Below are positions 1-5,242 of a stretch of 5,242 bases of DNA, one piece after another (position 1 is the stretch's first letter; the number at the start of each line of letters is the position of its first letter). The stretch lies in NCBI GenBank assembly GCA_012514775.1, contig JAAYZQ010000055.1, positions 1 through 5,242 of the forward strand. Direction: 5' to 3'. The notes below the pieces were generated by a model, which ran no database searches, was not told the origin of the DNA, and saw only the letters and a program-made list of their open reading frames with translations. This DNA is from Anaerolineaceae bacterium. GTDB lineage: Bacteria > Chloroflexota > Anaerolineae > JAAYZQ01. The translations under genes and the position numbers were made by a program.

Positions 1-290
1 CCCTCAACCCGGTGCAGGTTTCATCGGCGGACATGGACACGGCGGCCCTGAAGGCCGAATTCGGGGAGCGGATCAGCTTCTGGGGGGCCATCGACACGCA
101 GCGTGTCCTGCCCCGGGGCACGCCCGAGGAGGTGCGGGCCGAGGTGCGGCAGCGCATCGCCGACCTGGGCCCGGGCGGCGGTTACGTCCTGGCGCCCGTG
201 CACAACGTCCAGGAAGACGTGCCGCCGGAGAACATCCTGGCCATGGCCGACGCGGCCATGGAGTTTGGAGGCCTGGGGGACCATGTTTAG
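1..290 (+). CDS. URO-D family protein, C-terminal part (5' truncated by window edge)
   Basis: The reading frame is open from the left edge (first full codon at base 3) and gives the last 95 residues of a protein ending at TAG 288-290. The tail has the pattern of the uroporphyrinogen decarboxylase/cobamide methyltransferase superfamily: FWGAIDTQ, then LPRGTPEEVRAEV, then GGGYVLAPVHNVQ and DVPPENI, which form the last strands and helices of the TIM barrel. True UroD makes coproporphyrinogen in haem synthesis. Relatives such as MtaA and CmuA move methyl groups from corrinoid proteins to thiols and usually carry a zinc-binding cysteine near the end, just before the PPxxTPxEN-like motif. Here that place holds His-Asn and I see no cysteine anywhere in the visible tail. 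The clustering with catabolic enzymes argues against haem synthesis. The actual reaction is unknown. Family assignment is secure; function is not. Confidence 0.85.
   Translation, partial: LNPVQVSSADMDTAALKAEFGERISFWGAIDTQRVLPRGTPEEVRAEVRQRIADLGPGGGYVLAPVHNVQEDVPPENILAMADAAMEFGGLGDHV
267..271 (+). promoter_or_regulatory. Ribosome binding site of the RLP gene, inside the preceding gene
   Basis: GGAGG lies 11 bases before ATG 283, within the last codons of the URO-D gene; a second G-run (275-279) is closer. It supports this start over the upstream in-frame ATG at 103, which would put 60 implausible residues in front of the RLP homology. Confidence 0.55.
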
Positions 291-1557
291 CACGACGTTC
301 GCCTATCCCGAGGATCTGGCCGGCAAGGGCTATGTCATTGCCACCTACTACCTGGAGGCGGACCCCGCCGTGGACATTGTGGCCAAGGCGGCGTCTTTTG
401 CCGTGGGCCAAAGTGTCGGCACCTGGCTGCCGGTGCCGGGCATCACTCCCGAGATGCAGGAGCGGCACACCGGGCGCGTGGTGGCCATCTATGACGTGCC
501 GCCCCTGGAGCTGGCGCCCGATCCGCCGCCCGCGGGCCGGCGCTCCTTTTTCGTCCAGATCGCTTTTCCCGAGGTCAACTTTGGCTCGCAGATCCCCATG
601 TTGCTGACAACCCTGCTGGGCAATGACGTCTCGACGGCCACGCAGCTCAAGCTCGTGGACCTGGCCCTGTCGCCCAGCTTTGTCGCCGGCTTTGGGGGGC
701 CCAAGTTCGGCATCGAGGGCCTGCGGGCCGCCCTGCGCATCCCCCGGCGGCCCATCCTGCTGAACATGATCAAACCCTGCACCGGCTTTGGCCCCGAGGT
801 GGGCGCCGGGTTCTTTGCCGAGTCGGCCCGGGGCGGCGTGGATATTATCAAGGACGACGAGCTGCTGGGCAATACGGCGTTCAGCCCCATGCTGGAGCGC
901 GTGCGCGCCTACACCGCCGCCGCCGAACAGGTCTACCAGGAGACCGGGCACCGGGCCGTCTACTGCCCCAACATCACCGACCGCCCGGAGCGGATCCTGG
1001 AGAATGCCCGGCGGGCCCAGGAACTGGGGGCCGGCATGGCCATGATCAACGGCGTGGCGGCCGGGCTGGGGATGGTCCAGGCCGTGGCGGAGGACGCGTC
1101 GGTGACGGTTCCCATCCTGAGCCACTATGCCGGCACCGGTACCCTGACCGAGAACCCGAGGGCCGGCATCTCATCGCCGCTGCTCCTGGGCAAGCTGACC
1201 CGGTTGGCCGGAGCCGACGCGGGGGCCCTGGGCTCGGTGTATAGCAGCTACCCGCTGCTCCGGGACAAGTACTTGCGGATTGTGCACAATCAGACCATGC
1301 CCTTGTTCGACCTGAAGCCCACTCTGCCCTGCGTGGGCGGCGGAATCCACCCCGGCAACACCCCGCGCATCGTGGAGGACGTGGGCCTGGACGTGATGTT
1401 GGGCGTGGGTGGCGCCATCCAGGGGCATCCCGGCGGGGCGGCGGCCGGCGGCCGCGCCATGCGCCAGGCCATCGACGCTGCCGTGGAGGGCGTGCCCCTG
1501 GCCGAAAAGGCCCGGGAGCACCCCGAACTGCAGGCCGCTCTCGACCTGTGGGCTTGA
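283..1557 (+). CDS. RuBisCO-like protein (form IV RLP), probable enolase/isomerase/decarboxylase, not a CO2-fixing enzyme
   Basis: The 424-residue product has the RuBisCO large-subunit layout: an N-terminal alpha/beta domain (about 1-130) with the GTW motif at 46-48, then a TIM barrel (about 140-410). GGVDIIKDDE at 184-193 matches the RuBisCO metal site, with K190 in place of the carbamylated Lys201 and D192/E193 in place of Asp203/Glu204. K164 matches Lys175. The phosphate-binding glycines are kept at 352-354 (GGGIHPG) and 376-377. Several carboxylase residues are lost: the Lys177 position is C166, the Asn123 position is P140, Glu60 is a Gly, and the loop 6 GKLEG motif with Lys334 is absent (VYSSYPLL instead). 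It therefore should enolise, isomerise or decarboxylate a substrate, probably phosphorylated, rather than fix CO2. Characterised RLPs include MtnW (methionine salvage) and decarboxylases of apionate catabolism; no methionine-salvage partner is visible. ATG 283 was chosen because GGAGG precedes it and homology starts there; it overlaps the previous stop. Confidence 0.93.
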   Translation: MFSTTFAYPEDLAGKGYVIATYYLEADPAVDIVAKAASFAVGQSVGTWLPVPGITPEMQERHTGRVVAIYDVPPLELAPDPPPAGRRSFFVQIAFPEVNFGSQIPMLLTTLLGNDVSTATQLKLVDLALSPSFVAGFGGPKFGIEGLRAALRIPRRPILLNMIKPCTGFGPEVGAGFFAESARGGVDIIKDDELLGNTAFSPMLERVRAYTAAAEQVYQETGHRAVYCPNITDRPERILENARRAQELGAGMAMINGVAAGLGMVQAVAEDASVTVPILSHYAGTGTLTENPRAGISSPLLLGKLTRLAGADAGALGSVYSSYPLLRDKYLRIVHNQTMPLFDLKPTLPCVGGGIHPGNTPRIVEDVGLDVMLGVGGAIQGHPGGAAAGGRAMRQAIDAAVEGVPLAEKAREHPELQAALDLWA

Positions 1558-1559
1558 TC

Positions 1560-1567
1560 GGAAGGTG
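1560..1567 (+). promoter_or_regulatory. Ribosome binding site of the AbfD-like gene
   Basis: GGAAGGTG ends 5 bases before ATG 1573 and begins two bases after the RLP stop codon. It fills most of the 15-base gap and fixes the start. Confidence 0.7.
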
Positions 1568-1572
1568 ACGCA

Positions 1573-3024
1573 ATGGCACTGAAAACCGGTGACGAATACC
1601 TGGCCTCCATCGAGGCCCTGGACCTGCGTGCCAACGTCCTGGGGGGCGGGGCACAGTCCACCGCCGGGCATCCCCTGGTGCGGCCCTCCCTGCGGGCCGT
1701 GGCGGTGACCTACGACTGCGCCCACGAACCGGAGGCCCGCGACCTGTTTCGGGCCCACTCGTCGCTTACGGGCGGCGAGGTCAACCGCTTCACTCACCTG
1801 CACCGCAGCGCCGACGACCTGGTGAAAAAGGTGCTGATGCAGCGCCACTGCGGCAACCTCACCGGCTGCTGCTTTCAGCGCTGCGTGGGCATGGACGCCG
1901 CCAACGCCGTGTACAGCGTGACCTACGAGTGCGACGCGGCCCACGGCACCGACTATCACCGGCGCTTTTGCGACTACTGGGCATGGGTGCAGCGGGAGGA
2001 CCTGGTGGTGGACGGCGCCATGACCGATCCCAAGGGCGACCGGAGCAAGCGGCCGTCGGAGCAGGCCGATCCCGATCTTTATCTGCGCGTCGTGGAGCGC
2101 AGGCCGGATGGCGTGGTGGTGCGCGGGGCCAAATTCCACCAGACGGGACTGCTCAACTCCCACGAGATCCTGGTCATGCCCACGGCGGCCCTGCGCCCGG
2201 GCGAGGAGGCGTGGGCCACCTGCTTTGCCCTGCCCACCGACAGCCCGGGCCTGCGCTACCTGCTGGGACGCCAGGCCAGCGACACGCGCAAGATGGAGGA
2301 AGGCCTGCCTGATGTGGGCAACCCCCTCTTTGGCGGGCAGGAGGTGCTGGTCGTCTTTGACGACGTGTTCGTGCCCGCCGAGCGCGTCTTTCTGGACGGC
2401 GAGGTGGACCAGAGCGGCGCCCTGGTGGAGCGCTTTGCCGCCTACCACCGCCAGAGCTATGGCGGCTGCAAGGTGGGCGTGGGCGACGTCCTCATCGGCG
2501 CCACGGCCCTCGCGGCCCGCATGAACGGCGTCGACGGCGCCTCCCACGTGCGCGACAAGCTGGTGGAGATGATCCACCTCAACGAGACCATGTTCGCCTG
2601 CGGCATCGCCTGCTCGGCCCGGGGCGGGGCCACGGCGGCGGGCAACTACCTGGTGGACCTGCTCCTGGCCAACGTCTGCAAGCTGAACGTCACCCGGTTC
2701 CCGTACGAGCTGGCGCGCCTGGCAACGGACGTTGCGGGTGGGCTGCTGGGCACCCTGCCCTCGGCCCGGGAGCTGGACGACCCGGAGCTGGGCCCCTACG
2801 TGCAAAAGTATCTGGCCGCCGCCGCGGGCTGGGACCCGGCCGACCGGGTCAAGGTCCTGCGCCTCATCGAGAACCTGGTGGCCGGCGCCGGGGCCGTGGC
2901 CTACCTTATCGAGTCGATGCACGGCGCCGGCTCGCCCATGGCCCAGCGCATCGTCATTGGCCGCCAGGCGGACCTGGAGGGCAAGATGTCGCTGGCCCGC
3001 CGGCTGCTGAGTTTATCATCGTGA
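1573..3024 (+). CDS. 4-hydroxybutyryl-CoA dehydratase (AbfD) family radical [4Fe-4S]/FAD enzyme
   Basis: The 483-residue product belongs to the HpaB/AbfD acyl-CoA-dehydrogenase-like fold. Known AbfD (about 490 residues) dehydrates 4-hydroxybutyryl-CoA to crotonyl-CoA through a ketyl radical and also isomerises vinylacetyl-CoA. Its cluster ligands Cys99, Cys103, His292 and Cys299 appear here as C100 and C104 (CFQRC), H292 and C299 (HRQSYGGC). Other functional residues are also present: Q102, T191, E257, Y296, K300, and E447/A452 in ESMHGAGSP. This complete set separates it from flavin monooxygenases such as HpaB, which lack the cluster. The enzyme would be cytosolic, oxygen-sensitive and probably a homotetramer. 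The start has a GGAAGGTG site 5 bases upstream, and the gap from the RLP gene is only 15 bases. No 4-hydroxybutyrate dehydrogenase or CoA-transferase lies in the window, so the true substrate may be another 4-hydroxyacyl-CoA. Family and chemistry are well supported; substrate is open. Confidence 0.9.
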   Translation: MALKTGDEYLASIEALDLRANVLGGGAQSTAGHPLVRPSLRAVAVTYDCAHEPEARDLFRAHSSLTGGEVNRFTHLHRSADDLVKKVLMQRHCGNLTGCCFQRCVGMDAANAVYSVTYECDAAHGTDYHRRFCDYWAWVQREDLVVDGAMTDPKGDRSKRPSEQADPDLYLRVVERRPDGVVVRGAKFHQTGLLNSHEILVMPTAALRPGEEAWATCFALPTDSPGLRYLLGRQASDTRKMEEGLPDVGNPLFGGQEVLVVFDDVFVPAERVFLDGEVDQSGALVERFAAYHRQSYGGCKVGVGDVLIGATALAARMNGVDGASHVRDKLVEMIHLNETMFACGIACSARGGATAAGNYLVDLLLANVCKLNVTRFPYELARLATDVAGGLLGTLPSARELDDPELGPYVQKYLAAAAGWDPADRVKVLRLIENLVAGAGAVAYLIESMHGAGSPMAQRIVIGRQADLEGKMSLARRLLSLSS

Positions 3025-3033
3025 TCACGAGGG

Positions 3034-3039
3034 AAGGAG
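3034..3039 (+). promoter_or_regulatory. Ribosome binding site of the dehydrogenase gene
   Basis: AAGGAG, 7 bases before ATG 3047, is close to the ideal anti-16S sequence and is the strongest site in the window. It decides this start over the ATG at 3074, which would cut the first Rossmann strand. Confidence 0.8.
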
Positions 3040-3046
3040 AGCAAGT

Positions 3047-4006
3047 ATGGTAGCATTCGAGGATATTCGCCGCATGGCCATGATCGGTGCGGGCACGATG
3101 GGCGCCGGGATGGCATTGTGCTATGCCCAGGCGGGTTACGAGGTGGCACTGTACGACGTCCGGCCCGAGCAGCTCGAGTGGGCGCAGGGGCGCATCAAGA
3201 ATAGCCAGGCGGTGTTTATCGAGGAAGGCCTGATCGAGGCCGGCGCGGCGCGGGAGGCCCGGGAGCGCATCGAGATCACGCCTGACCTGGCCGTGGCGCT
3301 CAAAGGTGTGCAGTTTGTGCTGGAGGCCGCCCCCGAAAAGCTGGACCTCAAGCAGGCGCTCTTCCGGGAGATAGAGGACCTGTGCCCTGCCGACACCATC
3401 CTGGCGACCAACACCTCGGGCCTGAGCATCACGTCCATCGCCCGCGCCTGCCGGCACCCGGAGAGGGTCGGGGGGCAGCATTGGGCCAACCCGGCCGAGA
3501 TCGTGCCCCTGGTGGAGGTGATTCGCGGCGAGCAGACCTCGGACGAGACGGCGGAGACGATCTATCAGGTCACGGAAAAGCTGGGCAAGGTGCCGGTCAT
3601 GGTCAAAAAGGACGTGCCCGGCTTTGCCAGCAACCGGCTGCAGTACGCCGTGCTCCGCGAGGCGCTGCACTTGGTGGCCGAGGGCGTGGTCAGCGTCGAG
3701 GACGTGGACCGCACCCTCAAGAACGGCGTCGGCTTTCGCTATCCCTGGCTCGGCCCCCTGGAGACCGCCGACCTGGGCGGGCTGGACGTCTTTCACAGCG
3801 TGGGCCAGTACCTGCTGCCCGCCCTGAGCGCCATGCAGACCACGCCCGAGTTCTTTGACCGGCTGATTGAGGAGGGCAAGCTGGGCATCAAGACAGGGGC
3901 CGGGTTCTACGACTATCAGGATGCCGACCGGGACCAGATCCTGCGCAAGCGCGACCTGTACTTTATCCGCCAGCTCAAGCTGCGGCGCGAGGTGCAGGAG
4001 AGCTAG
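3047..4006 (+). CDS. 3-hydroxyacyl-CoA dehydrogenase family, NAD-dependent 3-hydroxy acid dehydrogenase
   Basis: The 319-residue product has the full short-form 3HCDH layout. The N-terminal Rossmann domain carries GAGTMG at 14-19, and D37 at the end of strand 2 favours NAD over NADP. The C-terminal helical domain (about 190-319) ends with the family signature IKTGAGFYDY (281-290). Catalytic positions are present: S124 in NTSGLS, H145 in QHWANP, E157 in PLVEVI, and N196 in PGFASNR. It should oxidise a 3-hydroxy group to a 3-keto group. The HWANP motif replaces the HFFNP of classic 3-hydroxybutyryl-CoA dehydrogenases. Together with GFRYPWLGPLETADLGG (229-245), it recalls the subgroup that includes carnitine dehydrogenase, so the substrate may be a free hydroxy acid rather than a CoA ester. 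The BKACE gene follows directly, and such pairs feed 3-keto acids to BKACE. ATG 3047 has AAGGAG 7 bases upstream. Confidence 0.9.
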   Translation: MVAFEDIRRMAMIGAGTMGAGMALCYAQAGYEVALYDVRPEQLEWAQGRIKNSQAVFIEEGLIEAGAAREARERIEITPDLAVALKGVQFVLEAAPEKLDLKQALFREIEDLCPADTILATNTSGLSITSIARACRHPERVGGQHWANPAEIVPLVEVIRGEQTSDETAETIYQVTEKLGKVPVMVKKDVPGFASNRLQYAVLREALHLVAEGVVSVEDVDRTLKNGVGFRYPWLGPLETADLGGLDVFHSVGQYLLPALSAMQTTPEFFDRLIEEGKLGIKTGAGFYDYQDADRDQILRKRDLYFIRQLKLRREVQES

Positions 4007-4055
4007 TGCTGCAGTCGCCATTCCCGAACAACCAAAGGGAGGGAAGGAAAGAAAG
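4007..4055 (+). other. 49-base spacer with polypurine leader and ribosome binding site of the BKACE gene
   Basis: This is the longest non-coding gap in the window. Its last 22 bases (4034-4055) are all A or G and include GGAAGG at 4042-4047, 8 bases before ATG 4056. I see no hairpin followed by a T-run and no clear -35/-10 pair, so genes 4 and 5 are probably co-transcribed. Confidence 0.65.
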
Positions 4056-4928
4056 ATGGCCGACAAGGTTGTCATAACCGCTGCCCTGTCGGGCAGCGTG
4101 ACCATGAAGGAGCATAACCCGGCGGTGCCCTACACGCCGGAGGAGTTTGCCCGCGAGGGGCGCCAGGCGGAGGAGGCGGGGGCGGCGGTGGCCCACGTGC
4201 ACTTTCGCGACCCGGCCACGGGCCTGCCGACGACCGAGCCGGCGCTCATGGCCGACGTGGTGCAGGCCCTGCGCGAGAACACGGGCCTGCTCCTGAACCT
4301 CAGCACGGGCGTCAGCCTGGAATCCACCCTGGCGGAGCGCAAGCGCCCCGTAGAGCTGCACCGGCCGGAGCTGGCGTCGCTGAACCCGGGCACCATGAAC
4401 TTTTGCACGGTCAGCCACAAGGACGGGCGCATCATCCACGACAAGACCTACTACAACCCGTTGCAGGCCACGCTGGAATTTGGCACCATCATGCACCAGA
4501 ACGGCATCAAGCCCGAGCTGGAGTGCTTTGCCATCTCGCACGTGCACAATGCCCTCTTTTTCTTCGAGCATTACGACTTTCTCGTGGCGCCGTTGCACTT
4601 TTCCTTCGTCTTTGGGGTGATGGGCGGTGTGCGTTTTAACTCGGACATCCTGAACAGCTACATCCACGCCATTCCTCCGGGGTCCACCTGGCAGGGCATT
4701 GGTGTCGGGCCGTTCTCCTTCCCCGTGGCCATGGCCTGTGCCATCTTTGGCGGGCACGTCCGCGTGGGCCTGGAGGACAATGTCTACGTCGACCCCGCGC
4801 ACAAGACTCTGGCCCGGGGCAACGGCGACCTGGTGGCCAGGGCCGTGCAGATTGCCCGCCTGGCCGGCCGCGAGCCCGCGAGCCCGGAGGAGGCGCGGGG
4901 CTTGTTGAACTTGAGACAGAGAGGATGA
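4056..4928 (+). CDS. Beta-keto acid cleavage enzyme (BKACE, DUF849 family)
   Basis: The 290-residue product is a zinc TIM-barrel enzyme of the BKACE family, which condenses a 3-keto acid with acetyl-CoA and releases acetoacetate and a new acyl-CoA. The zinc ligands known in 3-keto-5-aminohexanoate cleavage enzyme (Kce: His46, His48, Glu230) appear as H47 and H49 in HVHFRD and E240 in GLEDN. Other active-site residues are also kept: R236, D241 and S83 in NLSTG. The Kce residue Glu14, which as I recall contacts the substrate amino group, is V15 here, so the lysine-fermentation intermediate is unlikely to be the substrate. The dehydrogenase gene just upstream probably makes the keto acid. The frame stays open upstream as far as 3867, but that part lies over the dehydrogenase. 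ATG 4056, preceded by a purine-rich site, gives the usual family N-terminus (VVITAALSG). Family assignment is firm; substrate is unknown. Confidence 0.94.
   Translation: MADKVVITAALSGSVTMKEHNPAVPYTPEEFAREGRQAEEAGAAVAHVHFRDPATGLPTTEPALMADVVQALRENTGLLLNLSTGVSLESTLAERKRPVELHRPELASLNPGTMNFCTVSHKDGRIIHDKTYYNPLQATLEFGTIMHQNGIKPELECFAISHVHNALFFFEHYDFLVAPLHFSFVFGVMGGVRFNSDILNSYIHAIPPGSTWQGIGVGPFSFPVAMACAIFGGHVRVGLEDNVYVDPAHKTLARGNGDLVARAVQIARLAGREPASPEEARGLLNLRQRG
4918..4924 (+). promoter_or_regulatory. Ribosome binding site of the IlvD-like gene
   Basis: AGAGAGG lies in the last codons of the BKACE gene, 8 bases before ATG 4933. The nearby ATGA at 4925-4928 looks like a coupled start but is out of frame with the IlvD-like protein, so ATG 4933 is preferred. 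Confidence 0.6.
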
Positions 4929-4932
4929 CAGC

Positions 4933-5242
4933 ATGCGAAGCGACGCGATGAAAAAGGGACCGCAGCGGGCCCAGCACCGGGCGCTCTTTTATTCCATGGG
5001 CTACACCCGGCGGGAATTGGAGCAGCCCATGGTGGGGGTGGTCAGCAGCTACAACCAGATCATCCCCGGGCACGTACACCTGGACGACCTGGTCGAGGCT
5101 GTGGTGCGGGGGGTGTCCATGGCCGGCGGCACGCCGGTGGTCTTTCCGGCCATCGGCATCTGCGACGGGCTGACCATGGGCCACGATGGTATGCGCTACG
5201 TCCTGGCCAGCCGGGAGCTCATTGCCGACTCGGTGGAGGTCA
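4933..5242 (+). CDS. Dihydroxy-acid dehydratase (IlvD/Edd) family, N-terminal part (3' truncated by window edge)
   Basis: From ATG 4933 the frame stays open to the right edge and gives 103 residues, against about 550 for a full IlvD. It starts [18 protein letters not shown] and continues with [19 protein letters not shown] (34-52), [15 protein letters not shown] (66-80), TMGHDGMRY (82-90) and [11 protein letters not shown], the N-terminal hallmarks of the family. IlvD dehydrates 2,3-dihydroxy acids in branched-chain amino acid synthesis; relatives (Edd and sugar-acid dehydratases) act on aldonates. PGH stands where the plant-type [2Fe-2S] enzymes have PCN, placing it with the E. coli/archaeal lineage rather than the PCN group. 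LTMGHDG differs slightly from the common IAMGHEG. No other ilv gene is seen, and it follows BKACE by only 4 bases, so a catabolic dehydratase is at least as likely as leucine/valine synthesis. The gene symbol is left blank for that reason. Confidence 0.88.
   Translation, partial: MRSDAMKKGPQRAQHRALFYSMGYTRRELEQPMVGVVSSYNQIIPGHVHLDDLVEAVVRGVSMAGGTPVVFPAIGICDGLTMGHDGMRYVLASRELIADSVEV

Noticed and set aside
103..282. N-terminal extension of the RLP by 60 residues to ATG 103
   Set aside because: The extension is Arg/Pro/Ser/Trp-rich out-of-frame translation of the URO-D gene. RLP homology and a ribosome binding site support ATG 283.
283..1557. True CO2-fixing RuBisCO
   Set aside because: The loop 6 Lys334 motif, the second Lys of KPK and the Asn123 equivalent are missing, so carboxylation is not supported although the fold and metal site are RuBisCO-like.
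1171..2922. A 583-residue open frame on the minus strand across the RLP and AbfD-like genes
   Set aside because: It is a shadow of GC-rich coding DNA, where antisense stops are rare. Its product is rich in His, Gly, Gln and Val with no recognisable domain, while both plus-strand genes have complete catalytic motifs.
1573..3024. 4-hydroxyphenylacetate 3-monooxygenase (HpaB)
   Set aside because: Same fold, but the four [4Fe-4S] ligands and the catalytic Tyr, Lys and Glu of AbfD are all in place, which HpaB lacks.
3867..4055. N-terminal extension of the BKACE upstream to 3867
   Set aside because: It overlaps the conserved C-terminus of the dehydrogenase in another frame; the family N-terminus and a purine-rich site support ATG 4056.
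4007..4055. Terminator or internal promoter in the widest gap
   Set aside because: No GC-rich inverted repeat followed by T residues and no convincing promoter hexamers; the gap is mainly a purine-rich ribosome binding region.
2954..4934. Long minus-strand open frames opposite the dehydrogenase and BKACE genes (383 and 319 residues)
   Set aside because: Low-complexity His/Leu/Gly/Arg-rich translations with no family pattern; they mirror the codon bias of the true genes on the plus strand.

Overview
This window is a GC-rich stretch (roughly two-thirds G+C by eye, with codons ending mostly in G or C) from a bacterium. All six genes read on the plus strand, and intergenic space is almost absent. 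The first gene enters from the left edge and the last runs off the right edge, so the operon is larger than what is shown. One enzyme carries the ligands of an oxygen-sensitive [4Fe-4S] dehydratase and another belongs to an iron-sulfur dehydratase family. With a uroporphyrinogen-decarboxylase-like protein upstream, this suggests an anaerobic or microaerobic lifestyle. The species cannot be named from this sequence; high-GC Firmicutes, Chloroflexi and sulfate-reducer-like lineages are all possible.

Layout, left to right: (1) the C-terminal end of a uroporphyrinogen decarboxylase (URO-D) family protein, 1-290; (2) a form IV RuBisCO-like protein (RLP), 283-1557, overlapping gene 1 by 8 bases; (3) a 4-hydroxybutyryl-CoA dehydratase (AbfD) family protein, 1573-3024; (4) a short 3-hydroxyacyl-CoA dehydrogenase-type NAD enzyme, 3047-4006; (5) a beta-keto acid cleavage enzyme (BKACE, DUF849), 4056-4928; (6) the N-terminal third or less of a dihydroxy-acid dehydratase (IlvD/Edd) family protein, 4933 to the edge. 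The gaps are -8, 15, 22, 49 and 4 bases, and each downstream gene has a purine-rich ribosome binding site at a sensible distance. No internal promoter, terminator, RNA gene, repeat array or mobile element was seen.

Together the genes look like a catabolic operon for a hydroxylated carboxylic acid. The likely chemistry is dehydration of a 2,3-dihydroxy acid (IlvD-like), oxidation of a 3-hydroxy acid to a 3-keto acid (dehydrogenase), acetyl-CoA-dependent cleavage of that keto acid to acetoacetate and a new acyl-CoA (BKACE), radical dehydration of a 4-hydroxyacyl-CoA (AbfD-like), and an enolate-type step by the RLP. The dehydrogenase-BKACE pair resembles the arrangement known for carnitine breakdown. 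The order of the steps and the substrate are inference. The combination of an RLP with an AbfD-like dehydratase and a BKACE matches no pathway I can name, and it is the main point of interest here.
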